30,461 nucleotides of DNA from Deltaproteobacteria bacterium UBA5754 (GTDB lineage: Bacteria; Desulfobacterota; Dissulfuribacteria; Dissulfuribacterales; UBA5754): contig DIFG01000092.1 in the NCBI GenBank assembly GCA_002419025.1, positions 7,091 to 37,551 on the forward strand, read 5' to 3'. The notes under the pieces are model-generated. The model made no database searches. It was not told where the DNA came from and was given only the letters and a program-made list of their open reading frames with translations. Of the stretch, positions 17,201 through 24,321 are shown piece by piece (the first letter of the stretch is position 1; each line of letters opens with the position of its first letter). The translations under genes were made by a program, and so were the position numbers.

Positions 17201-18210
17201 TGGAAGACATGAGGACCAAGGCCATCTCCGACATGGCAAGGGGGCGGGAGATGGAGGATCGCGCCCGAAGGATCGATGCGAGGCTCGCGATCCTCGCCGA
17301 AGAGGAGAAGGAACTCGCCGGGGGGATAGACAGGCTCCTCGCCTCAGGAGGGGCGCGGGACGAAGAGGATTACATCGTCCTCGCCCGCATCGCCCTCAGG
17401 CGAAAGGAACTCTCCGCTGAGATAGCCCGCCTCGAATCCCTGCTCAGGCACGGTTCAGGAGGCCGTGATCTTTCGGAACTCGCCATGGATTTCGCGTCCA
17501 GCAGACCTGAAGATCTGGACGCCTCCCTTCAGGCCCTTGAGCGCGAGAAGACCGAGGCGGACTCGCGTCTCCGTGAGCTTGCAGACCGGATGACCGGGCT
17601 TTTGGCCGAGCAGAAGGCCCTTGCCACCTCCGAGGACCTTTTCATCTTGAGATCGCGCGAGGACTGCCTTCGAGAGGAGATGCGCGAAAAGGCCAGAGAG
17701 TGGTCGGTCTATGCCATTGCCAGGTTCCTCATGGAAGAGACGAGAAAAAGATTCGAGAAGGAGAGACAGCCTGCCGTCCTCAGGGAGGCCGAAAGGTACT
17801 TTTCGCTCATCACCGAGGGCGCGTACACGAGGGTCATCGCCCCCATGGAGGGAGAGGCCATAGAGGTGGAGACGGCCAAAGGGAGACGAAAGACCGTGGG
17901 GGAGTTGAGCCGGGGGACCCTGGAGCAACTCTATCTCTCCCTTCGGCTCGGATACATCGCCAACTACCGGCCCGATCTCGATCCCGTGCCTGTCTTCATG
18001 GACGATATCCTGGTGAACTTCGACCCCAGGCGGGCAGCGGCCGCGGCCCGGGTGCTTAATGATTTTGCGGCCAATCGTCAGGTCTTCCTCTTTACCTGTC
18101 ACCCAGATACCGTGGAAATCATCAGGGAAAATGCGTCAGATGCCGCGTTCTACAGCATCGACAACCACGGCATCGAACAGATACGGAAGATCTCCTTGCG
18201 ACTGCGATAG
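14269..18210 (+). CDS. YhaN/SbcC-like coiled-coil ATPase with central membrane hairpin
   Basis: A 1313-residue SMC/Rad50-like ATPase. Walker A is GENEAGKS (31-38), the ABC signature is LSRGTLEQ (1213-1220), and Walker B is VFMDDILVNFD (1242-1252), followed by a FLFTCHPD switch. Long Lys/Glu/Arg-rich coiled coils fill about 170-600 and 650-1190. At the exact centre, residues 603-624 and 631-648 are two hydrophobic segments joined by a short loop, which look like a transmembrane hairpin. No CxxC zinc hook is present there. The GTG at 14269, one base after the nuclease stop, gives the right start (RITSFYIECFGAIRG); the longer frame from 14218 overlaps the neighbour. With the nuclease it should form an end-processing complex, perhaps at the membrane. 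Confidence 0.88.
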   Translation: MRITSFYIECFGAIRGLSLDSIPHGLVVFFGENEAGKSSIHAFLKWILMGRPRRRSEDWTYHAPCGDAPYGRVTLSTQRLGVLGLERRKKGRDLVITRQSGERIDSGVDILLPGMTPEVFTQIFAFTLNELGDAGILRDDAITAAIHGVGTQSGAAGRFLSARGEIERRLAEIYAPRGRKAGINACLLRLENIHKELDLASRACERYEGLAREMDEAAEQRDDLEADLRRIERTIARVEALKRLWETWAALKTCEDELASLPEIQGDFPGDALAKLDSFREKRKNLAEMRKTLVLEGEDLEAALRSLSSHTPIIRQEKAIRELAGERELYIRVLADIRNTEREMESVRQKIQGILAELGTGFGEKALSRGLDLFSREKIADFQQKLASIRSEEDMAVTLLAVSEDALREAVDQEKKARKTLRDLEGPLPVTDEETLHLIEDEKARMEAFHARMAALSHDIQRTEGELSAIIASVGLGEDATTFLAPSLSDDFLNAYRSADRDREHAGQKAAEAALYREKKAIELESVTKAIQAKRDELDLLGGVAEGREIEKEKEVILSAKALLAKQEDAEQEVSHLEEKAEAIRLDLLETEALRRHDRTTHLVLASVLTIGGITAWGLFARFLDLTEGLWTGAAFMVALLLLLALSAQRKMAALRIRSDRFLDEEKRIQSLIGEKREAMEQAEQKIKRLVPMMGEDLSAIRSELDRLESGIEKRIARAEISRSVYAEIQRLEREQEGLKKEIESIEAERKRHMASCTKAEGSLKDLLDGAGLSPHPPLPRSDVLIPRLETAMHLAARLRGLQEEERSLREGLDHYRNMVAGITGLGDLSLGDAFFRRIDGFVREERERHERAKRLYAAEEAFQKASDNRKDREEQVAERKADLDRISRRREEIDERWKTWTREKDLPSGIHPSVALDVIRRLDEAAGLLAREEDLKKRLSGFVSFREGYERRVREVSLEIGLSPPPADGIHHRVEKLEDMRTKAISDMARGREMEDRARRIDARLAILAEEEKELAGGIDRLLASGGARDEEDYIVLARIALRRKELSAEIARLESLLRHGSGGRDLSELAMDFASSRPEDLDASLQALEREKTEADSRLRELADRMTGLLAEQKALATSEDLFILRSREDCLREEMREKAREWSVYAIARFLMEETRKRFEKERQPAVLREAERYFSLITEGAYTRVIAPMEGEAIEVETAKGRRKTVGELSRGTLEQLYLSLRLGYIANYRPDLDPVPVFMDDILVNFDPRRAAAAARVLNDFAANRQVFLFTCHPDTVEIIRENASDAAFYSIDNHGIEQIRKISLRLR

Positions 18211-18211
18211 C

Positions 18212-18309
18212 GTACGCTAACTACCCATCATTCCCAAAAAATTTCGCGCTTTGCATCCCGGGCTTTTTGAGCGGGATCAGATTTTGAGGTTTTTGCAGTG
18301 CGATCGGCC
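18212..18309 (-). repeat. Half copy of the dispersed palindromic element, translated
   Basis: Read on the minus strand, about 70 bases from GCACTGCAAAAACC onward match 24140-24210 with only a few substitutions, then continue through AATGA to a GCGTACGC palindrome also found at 24242-24249. Only the left arm is present. The epimerase frame runs through it and uses its TGA as the stop codon. Confidence 0.85.
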
Positions 18310-19286
18310 CTGTAATCTGCAACCATCTCGGCCAAGGCGTCAAAGAGCGTATGGCGAGGCTCGAAGCCAAGCTCATTGCATATCCTGGAAGGATCATACC
18401 AGGCTGAACAGAGAAGTTTTTCCACCTCAGCCGCGCAGGATGGCCTGGAACGTCCCGCCATTTGCAAAACCGCGTCCGCGATCCGCGCGCCCCATCTCAA
18501 GGCCCAGATAGGAACTGTCCACCACGGGACATCGCGGCCAAGTGCCTTGAGGATCGCCTTGTAGATCTCTCGCGTCGAGTATACACGACCGTCGGTCACG
18601 AGATAGATCTTCCCATTCGCAGCCGGACACTCCGATGCAAGAAGCAGTGCCTGTACCACATCTTCCACGTGGACCATGGAACGGCTGTTGCCGACCTTCG
18701 GTATGGGCGGAAAAATCCCCCGGTCGATCGCCTCGATCATGCGAGGGATGTTCCCTTTGTTGCCGGGCCCGTACACAAGCGGAAGGCGCAACACACAGAC
18801 ATGCATGCCGCATTCACGACCCTTTTCGAGAACGAGCTCCTCGGCCTCGCGCTTGGCGATGCCATAGGCCGTTATCGGAGCCGCAGGTGAGGTCTCGTCG
18901 AGACAGCCTTCCATGCCCTCTCCCATGGCCTTGACACTGCTTGCGAACACGAAACGACGAACTCCAGCCTGTATCGCCTCATTCAGGAGATGGCGCGTCC
19001 CCTCGACGGTCACACGCCGGTGTATTTCCTCCAGGGTCGCATCATTAACATCGTAGGCATGGTTGAGGCTTGCGAGGTGATAGACGGTTTCGACGCCATC
19101 CGCAATGCCCGTTAGCGACCTTGAACTCGTCAGGTCGCCGGTCACGACAGGGATGCGCGAAGGCCAGCGGAGTCCGGATGAATCGGCGCGTCTGGAGAGG
19201 ACACGCACGTCCACGCCCTTTGAAAGGAGGACCTTCAGGAGATGATGACCTATGAAACCGGTGCCGCCGGTGACGAGAACCTTCAT
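18228..19286 (-). CDS. NAD-dependent epimerase/dehydratase (extended SDR)
   Basis: A 352-residue extended short-chain dehydrogenase. It has the nucleotide-binding GGTGFIG (7-13), D51 in the second fold turn (GDL), the catalytic serine (FASSVKAMG, 116/117), and Y141xxxK145. A dinucleotide cofactor and a nucleotide-sugar or sterol-like substrate are likely; the LRLPLVYGPGN and SMVHVEDVVQAL stretches are typical, but the substrate cannot be told. The last ~25 residues, from about TAKTSKSDP to the stop, are translated from a repeat element and are not part of the family fold. The gene lies downstream of tRNA-Gln on the same strand and converges on the YhaN-like gene with only 17 bases between them. 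Confidence 0.88.
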   Translation of the reverse strand: MKVLVTGGTGFIGHHLLKVLLSKGVDVRVLSRRADSSGLRWPSRIPVVTGDLTSSRSLTGIADGVETVYHLASLNHAYDVNDATLEEIHRRVTVEGTRHLLNEAIQAGVRRFVFASSVKAMGEGMEGCLDETSPAAPITAYGIAKREAEELVLEKGRECGMHVCVLRLPLVYGPGNKGNIPRMIEAIDRGIFPPIPKVGNSRSMVHVEDVVQALLLASECPAANGKIYLVTDGRVYSTREIYKAILKALGRDVPWWTVPIWALRWGARIADAVLQMAGRSRPSCAAEVEKLLCSAWYDPSRICNELGFEPRHTLFDALAEMVADYRADRTAKTSKSDPAQKARDAKREIFWE

Positions 19287-19344
19287 AAATAGCGGGGTAC
19301 AGACCGATCGTCCGCTCCGCTTGAATGCCGTGTGGGTTGATTGA

Positions 19345-19418
19345 TGGCTGGGGGACTAGGATTCGAACCTAGATAGACAGATCCAGAGTCTGCCGTCCTG
19401 CCGTTAGACGATCCCCCA
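19345..19418 (-). tRNA. tRNA-Gln (anticodon CUG)
   Basis: The 74-base gene includes an encoded CCA. The acceptor stem is TGGGGGA pairing with TCCCCCA, with discriminator G. The anticodon stem GCAGA/TCTGT encloses the loop CTCTGGA, giving anticodon CTG, which reads CAG glutamine. The T-arm contains GGTTCGAATCC. It has its own promoter just upstream. In bacteria lacking GlnRS this tRNA would be charged by way of Glu-tRNA-Gln; nothing here decides that. Confidence 0.96.
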
Positions 19419-19434
19419 GCGGACGGGACAGTAT

Positions 19435-19463
19435 TTTATACGGATGGGGTGCCTAAAAGTCAA
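19435..19463 (-). promoter_or_regulatory. Promoter of tRNA-Gln
   Basis: On the minus strand TTGACT (19463-19458) and TATAAA (19440-19435) are separated by exactly 17 bases. The tRNA starts 16 bases after the -10 box, leaving room for a short leader. Both boxes match consensus at five of six positions. Confidence 0.82.
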
Positions 19464-19496
19464 GGGAATTGGCGCCTGGGAAGAGGAAGGGTGTTG

Positions 19497-22172
19497 TCAC
19501 ATCCTTGCCATCTTTCTTCGCACCCAGCACTTTCGGCCCTCTTCAAGGACCAGCATCGCGAACGCGAAGGGAAGGATGAAGAGCCATACGTCCAACCCGA
19601 TGGGAGAACAGCCTAAGATGCGGTTTCCCCAGGGAGTGTAGACGATGGCGAGAATGAGGGCAATCTCTGTCAAAACTCCCAGGAAAATGAGCCTGTTGGA
19701 GAAAAAACCCGGGACAATGGCGGATTGCACATCGTCACGGCAGAGAAAGACATTGACCACCTGCATGACGATAATGGCAACAAGGGTTGCTGTGGTCGCC
19801 TGGAGATAGAGGGGATCATCCCAGGCGAGAGGTTGTCCGTACCTCCAGCCTCCCTTATGGAGGACGAAAAAAAAGGCGCACATGGCAGCTACAGCCTCCA
19901 TGACCCCGAGGAAGAGATAGGCCCGCATGATCAGACCTGTAGTAAGAAGATGCTCTCCCCGTCTTCGCGGCTGCTCCCGCATGAGGCCTGGGTGTGGAGG
20001 TTCAGCCCCCAGGGCGAGGGCCGGCAGCATGTCTGTTCCCAGATCCACTGCCAGGATCTGGAGAATGGAAAGCGGAAGCGGGATCCGAAAGAGGACAAAG
20101 GCGATGTAGGGTATGATCTCTGGGATGTTGGAGGTAAGGATGTAGGTGAGAAACTTTCGGATATTCCGGAAGACCGCCCTTCCCTCCGCCACGGCCGTGA
20201 CAATGGTTGCGAAGTTGTCATCAAGAAGCACCATGTCGGCCGCTTCCCTGGCGACATCCGTGCCGCTTTTCCCCATGGCGACACCGATGTCAGCCGCCTT
20301 CAAGGCCGGGGCATCATTCACTCCGTCACCAGTAACCGCGACGATCTGCCCCTTGGCCTTGAGGGCCTTTACAAGGGCGAGCTTCTGGCGGGCCGAGACC
20401 CTTGCAAATACCGCCTCGGAGGCGTCCAGGGCAAGCTGGAGCTGCGCGGGAGAAAGCCGCCTCAACTCTTCACCGGTCATGACCAGAGGATGCTCTTCCT
20501 CCACCAGCCCGATATCCTTGGCAAGGGCGAAGGCCGTGCGGGGATGATCGCCCGTGACCATGATCACCCGTATACCTGCCTCTTTACAGGTACCCACTGC
20601 CTCGGGCACCCCTGGGCGCGGCGGGTCCATCAGCCCCGCAAGACCCACCAGGGTGAGATTCTTCTCCCAGTCTTCCTTTGTCTCTCCTGCGTCAACGGTA
20701 CGCCATCCAAGGGCAAGCACCCTGAGACCCCTTTCCGCAAGGCGCGTTTCGGCGGAAAGAAAATCCAACCTGATCGATTCGTCGAGAGGCAGGGTCCTTT
20801 CCCCATACTGCGTCTTTGTGCATAGCGGAAGCACGGATTCGAGCGCGCCCTTGGTGTAGAGACGAAGATCGCCGTCGGTCCCCTCATGGAGGGTGGACAT
20901 GCGCCTGCGTTCGGCATCGAAGGGAAGTTCATCGAGCTTTCGAAAGCGACTCATCCCCGGTCCGTGGCCTTCGGCCAGGCCCCGAAGGGCCAGCTCCAGG
21001 GGGTCGCCCCGAAATCGGTGCTCGGTTTCTATCCATTCGAGGCCGTGGCAGTGGAAGGATATCTCCAAAAAGACCTTTTTGTCTTCTCGCGGATGATGGG
21101 AAAATTCTTCGATCGAGAGGTCTTCTCCGGCCAGAAAGATCCGTTTTACCTCCATGCGGTTTTGGGTAAGCGTGCCCGTCTTGTCAGTGAGGATGACGGT
21201 CGTCCCGCCCAGGGTCTCGACGGCCGGGAGGTGCCTCACAAGGGCATTCAGGCGTGCCATACGACGTGCCGCCATAGCGAGGGCCAGTGTCACGGTGGGA
21301 AGCAGCCCTTCCGGGACATTGGCCACTATGATGCCGATAGCGAAGATGAAGTTCGCCCAGAAAGGTTGTCCAATGGCATGGCCCGCAAGAAAAAACGCCA
21401 CTCCGAGGAAGGAGGCGAGGATGCCGACCAGACGTGAAAGCCGTGCGACTTCCCGGTGGAGCGGAGAGCGCGCCTCGTCTGTACCCTGGGAGAGCCTGGC
21501 GATCCTGCCGAATTCCGTGTGCCGTCCGGTCGCGAAAACCACGGCCGTGGCCTCCCCGGCGAGGACAGATGTCCCGGCAATGAGCACGTTTTTCGCCTCG
21601 AGGGGCTCATCCGCATCGGAAGGCTCGCTGTTTCGTCCTTTGGGCAGGGATTCCCCGGTGACAGCGGCGAGGTTCACCCGGACCCCGCGGGCGTCAATCA
21701 CCCGGCAGTCTGCAGGTACGATGTCGCCTTCCTGCACCTGTAGGACGTCTCCAGGCACCACATGGGTCGCAGGAATGCGCTTCCTAAGACCGTTTCGGAG
21801 CACGGTCACTTCCTGGGGGAGCATGGCCTCCAGGGAGGAGAGAACCGCTTCAATCTTATGCTCCTGCCAAAAAGAAAAAAGACCGTTGATCAGGATGACG
21901 CAGAAGATGGCAAACCCGAGAGTGGCCATCCCGTGGCCAGGCTCACGCCATTCGGAGATGAAAGCAAGGGCTGCCGCGAGCCAGAGGATGAGCGCGAAAA
22001 GGTGGGTGAATTCCTTGAGGAGGCGTTCGTAAAGGGGCGGGCGATCCAGTCTCTCGATCCGGTTCTCTCCATATTCACGGAGCCTCGAAGCCGCCTCTTC
22101 CTGCGTGAGCCCCTCCCGGCTGCTTCTGAGGCTCGCAAGCGCCTGTTCGACTGCGAGCTGGTGGATCTTCAA
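19497..22172 (-). CDS. P2-type cation-transporting ATPase, Na,K-ATPase-like
   Basis: An 891-residue ion pump of the cytoplasmic membrane. It has the actuator loop TGES (172-175), the phosphorylated D330 in DKTGTLTQN, KGA (441-443), TGDHPRT (540-546) and TGDGVNDAPALKAADIG (614-630), with about ten membrane segments. The TM4 motif VANVPEGLLP (284-293), TM5 SNIPEIIPY (681-689) and TM6 DLGTDM (710-715) follow the Na,K-ATPase (P2C) pattern. In TM8, QVVN (804-807) has Asn where Na,K-ATPases have an Asp linked to the third sodium site. The transported ion is inferred only. The start is a TTG with no good Shine-Dalgarno, about 20 bases after the MEMO gene. Confidence 0.92.
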   Translation of the reverse strand: MKIHQLAVEQALASLRSSREGLTQEEAASRLREYGENRIERLDRPPLYERLLKEFTHLFALILWLAAALAFISEWREPGHGMATLGFAIFCVILINGLFSFWQEHKIEAVLSSLEAMLPQEVTVLRNGLRKRIPATHVVPGDVLQVQEGDIVPADCRVIDARGVRVNLAAVTGESLPKGRNSEPSDADEPLEAKNVLIAGTSVLAGEATAVVFATGRHTEFGRIARLSQGTDEARSPLHREVARLSRLVGILASFLGVAFFLAGHAIGQPFWANFIFAIGIIVANVPEGLLPTVTLALAMAARRMARLNALVRHLPAVETLGGTTVILTDKTGTLTQNRMEVKRIFLAGEDLSIEEFSHHPREDKKVFLEISFHCHGLEWIETEHRFRGDPLELALRGLAEGHGPGMSRFRKLDELPFDAERRRMSTLHEGTDGDLRLYTKGALESVLPLCTKTQYGERTLPLDESIRLDFLSAETRLAERGLRVLALGWRTVDAGETKEDWEKNLTLVGLAGLMDPPRPGVPEAVGTCKEAGIRVIMVTGDHPRTAFALAKDIGLVEEEHPLVMTGEELRRLSPAQLQLALDASEAVFARVSARQKLALVKALKAKGQIVAVTGDGVNDAPALKAADIGVAMGKSGTDVAREAADMVLLDDNFATIVTAVAEGRAVFRNIRKFLTYILTSNIPEIIPYIAFVLFRIPLPLSILQILAVDLGTDMLPALALGAEPPHPGLMREQPRRRGEHLLTTGLIMRAYLFLGVMEAVAAMCAFFFVLHKGGWRYGQPLAWDDPLYLQATTATLVAIIVMQVVNVFLCRDDVQSAIVPGFFSNRLIFLGVLTEIALILAIVYTPWGNRILGCSPIGLDVWLFILPFAFAMLVLEEGRKCWVRRKMARM

Positions 22173-22192
22173 GGGAGACCCCGGAAGGTCAC

Positions 22193-22999
22193 TCAGTCCA
22201 CGACGAAACTCGCGTATCCTACAACCTGGCGATAATCACCAGTGACATCCCCTGATGTAGCATAGCGGACAAGACGCGCCCTCTTCGCCCCCAAGGCCTT
22301 GGCGGCAACTAGGGTGATGGTCGTGGGGATCACGCCGCACATGGAGATCCCGTGGCCACGGACCGTTTCGTAGAGACCCCTGGGATCGAGGGCGAGGATC
22401 CGGTCGATGGCGAGCCTGTCCTGGGCGTTTGCCCGTTCCTGGGTCTCGTAATGGGTCATGTCCGTGCTCGCGACAAGGAGGACCGGTTTTCCGTATTGCC
22501 CGACACCAAGGGCTATGGCCCCTCCGATCTCCTCACACGTGTCGTAGGCAAGGCCTCCGAGACAGATGGGGACGATCCTCAGGGCTGGTTGCCGAAACTG
22601 GAGAAAGGGTACCTGGACCTCGATGGAGTGTTCGTAGAGATGGGCGGTCACGTCGTCCTCAAGGGACGATGTCATGGCGAGGAGAATGGACGCAAGGTCG
22701 CTTGCGATCGGGACGGTTCCCATGGGCATGGCCCATGCGCCTGTGGCCATGACCGCCGCCCTCGCCCCGAGCCCGGTATGGTTCACGCCGAGGATGACGA
22801 CCGTCTCCGGGACCTCCACCTCTGCGTAAGCCGCGCCCGCCACTGCACCCGAGTACATGTATCCGGCATGGGGGGCGATCAGGGCAATGGCAGGCTGTGC
22901 CTTTGCCGCCGTTCCGATGTACTGGGAGAGACGAAAATTCAGAAGTTTCGGATCACCATCGTAAAACTGTCCGGCAACGGCCGCCCGCCTGATGATCAT
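22193..22999 (-). CDS. amrB: MEMO1-family / AmmeMemoRadiSam system protein B
   Basis: A 268-residue protein of the MEMO family, related in fold to class III extradiol dioxygenases but of unproven bacterial function. Residues matching the iron/copper site of human MEMO1 are H44 (PHAGYMYSG), H74 (GVNHTG) and C221 (MCGVIP). H124 (YEHSIEVQVPFLQ) and TDMTHYE (179-185) are also conserved. The usual system partners are a radical-SAM protein and an AMMECR1 protein, and neither is in this window. AGGAGG lies about ten bases before the ATG. The P-type ATPase follows after 20 bases and is probably co-transcribed. Confidence 0.9.
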   Translation of the reverse strand: MIIRRAAVAGQFYDGDPKLLNFRLSQYIGTAAKAQPAIALIAPHAGYMYSGAVAGAAYAEVEVPETVVILGVNHTGLGARAAVMATGAWAMPMGTVPIASDLASILLAMTSSLEDDVTAHLYEHSIEVQVPFLQFRQPALRIVPICLGGLAYDTCEEIGGAIALGVGQYGKPVLLVASTDMTHYETQERANAQDRLAIDRILALDPRGLYETVRGHGISMCGVIPTTITLVAAKALGAKRARLVRYATSGDVTGDYRQVVGYASFVVD

Positions 23000-23186
23000 G
23001 GCTGCTGGTCCTCCTTTCGTTATGGATTCGACACATGTCGAGGCCTTTATTCTTCTCCTTGTCCCTGGATGGATTTACCTGTTTCATGCCCGCGGCATCC
23101 AGATTTTTTGTTTCTACGTTATTTTCTAAAATTGGAAATCATTTCTGGAAAATTACATGAAGGATGGAAAAGCGGATGGAGTGCAG

Positions 23187-24137
23187 ATGAATGATGTATA
23201 TTGTATACATAAAAAATCATTCTTTTCCCGAACAATGTCAATCAAGCCTTTTTCAGAGCTCGAAGGACTTGTCCGTCTTTCGCGCCATCGAGACCTTTCC
23301 CTTGTTCATGGCCTATCGCCTGGATGCGCAGAACGAGTCTATCGGCGGGGCGCCGACATCGGTTGCAGGATCTATCGGTGTGAAGGGACGGAAAGGCTCA
23401 TGCCACGTGCCCGGGAGGAGATCCTCAGGGCCGAAGCCGGGATGCGTTCCATACCGTCCGGCACTGTATGGATGACGGATCGAATCGAAGGCGCCAAGGG
23501 GCGCATGGAGAGGATCTGGTGGGCCCCTCCCGGGGGCATATATGCATGCCTTGCCATCTCTCCTGTCCTCCTTGAGGGACACTGGTCGTTATATTCCCTC
23601 GGAGTCGGTGTGGCCATCGCCCAAGTGCTCAGGGAATGGGGGGTCCCCGCGACCATCCGTTGGATTAACGACGTCCTCGTCTCAGGGAAAAAGGCGGCGG
23701 GCGTCCTCACCGAGACCCTCCGCCTGGATGGGTATTCCTATCTCCTTTTCGGCATGGGGATCAACGTGAACGTGAAAGCCTTCCCGCCTTACCTTCCCGA
23801 GGCGGTCTCCCTTTTCCAGGAAAGCGGCATCGAATGGCCTATCCCTGCCCTTGCCTCAGACATCTTCGCCCGGATCGGCTGGATCTTCGGACTCCTCCAC
23901 GAGTGGGAAGGACATGTGCTCGATAAAGAGGATCCGGGAATCGAAAACCCGGTCATCGCGGCTTGGAAAAAGGTCACCGATTCCATCGGCCGTGATGTGG
24001 CCTACGGAGTGGACGTGGAACGATCCCCGGAGATCATCGCGCGGGCCGTCGCCCTTACCCGGGATGGAGGCCTCGTTCTCGAGACAAAGTACGGCGAGAG
24101 ATTTACGGTCAGCTCAGGAGAGATCCGCTATTGCTGA
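23187..24137 (+). CDS. Biotin--protein ligase-like protein (BirA catalytic domain)
   Basis: About 316 residues of the biotin/lipoate ligase superfamily, without a DNA-binding N-terminal domain. It keeps the core motifs WWAPPGGIYACLAIS (usual xWxSPxGGLYxS), IRWINDVLVSGKKAAGVLTE with the catalytic lysine, and GMGINVNV. The glycine-rich biotinyl-AMP loop, normally GRGRxGR, reads GAKGRMER, so activity on biotin is uncertain. Possible starts are 23157, 23187 and 23235; GGAG five bases before 23187 favours that one. The N-terminal ~130 residues are not clearly alignable. Its stop is at 24137, two bases before the palindromic element. Confidence 0.72.
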   Translation: MNDVYCIHKKSFFSRTMSIKPFSELEGLVRLSRHRDLSLVHGLSPGCAERVYRRGADIGCRIYRCEGTERLMPRAREEILRAEAGMRSIPSGTVWMTDRIEGAKGRMERIWWAPPGGIYACLAISPVLLEGHWSLYSLGVGVAIAQVLREWGVPATIRWINDVLVSGKKAAGVLTETLRLDGYSYLLFGMGINVNVKAFPPYLPEAVSLFQESGIEWPIPALASDIFARIGWIFGLLHEWEGHVLDKEDPGIENPVIAAWKKVTDSIGRDVAYGVDVERSPEIIARAVALTRDGGLVLETKYGERFTVSSGEIRYC

Positions 24138-24139
24138 CA

Positions 24140-24321
24140 GCACTGCAAAAACCTCAAAATCTGATCCCGCTCAAAAAGCCCGAGATGCAAGGCGCGAAAT
24201 TTTCCAGGAATGAGGAGGGCGAATCACGATTCGCCCCTACAGCGTACGCCGCATGGACTGGAAAATTGAAGTAACGCCGCGAGAATCGGGTTTTTCGAGC
24301 GGGATCATTGCTCATTTTGAG
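24140..24321. mobile_element. MITE-like palindromic element between birA-like gene and prfB
   Basis: Two imperfect long arms face each other. The left arm (24153-24207) begins CTCAAAAT, contains TGATCCCGCTC and ends TTTTCCAG. The reverse complement of the right arm (24258-24321) carries the same blocks in the same order. Between them is an 8-bp hairpin, GGGCGAAT (24217-24224) with ATTCGCCC (24229-24236), and the GCGTACGC palindrome. The right end includes the stop codon of prfB, and the left end begins three bases after the birA-like stop. No gene is encoded, so any movement must depend on an outside transposase. The type resembles repeats I recall from sulfate-reducer genomes. Confidence 0.78.

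Noticed and set aside
19725..20825. A 366-codon open frame antisense to the P-type ATPase
   Set aside because: The opposite strand holds all the conserved ATPase motifs. This frame is a shadow created by GC-rich codon use.
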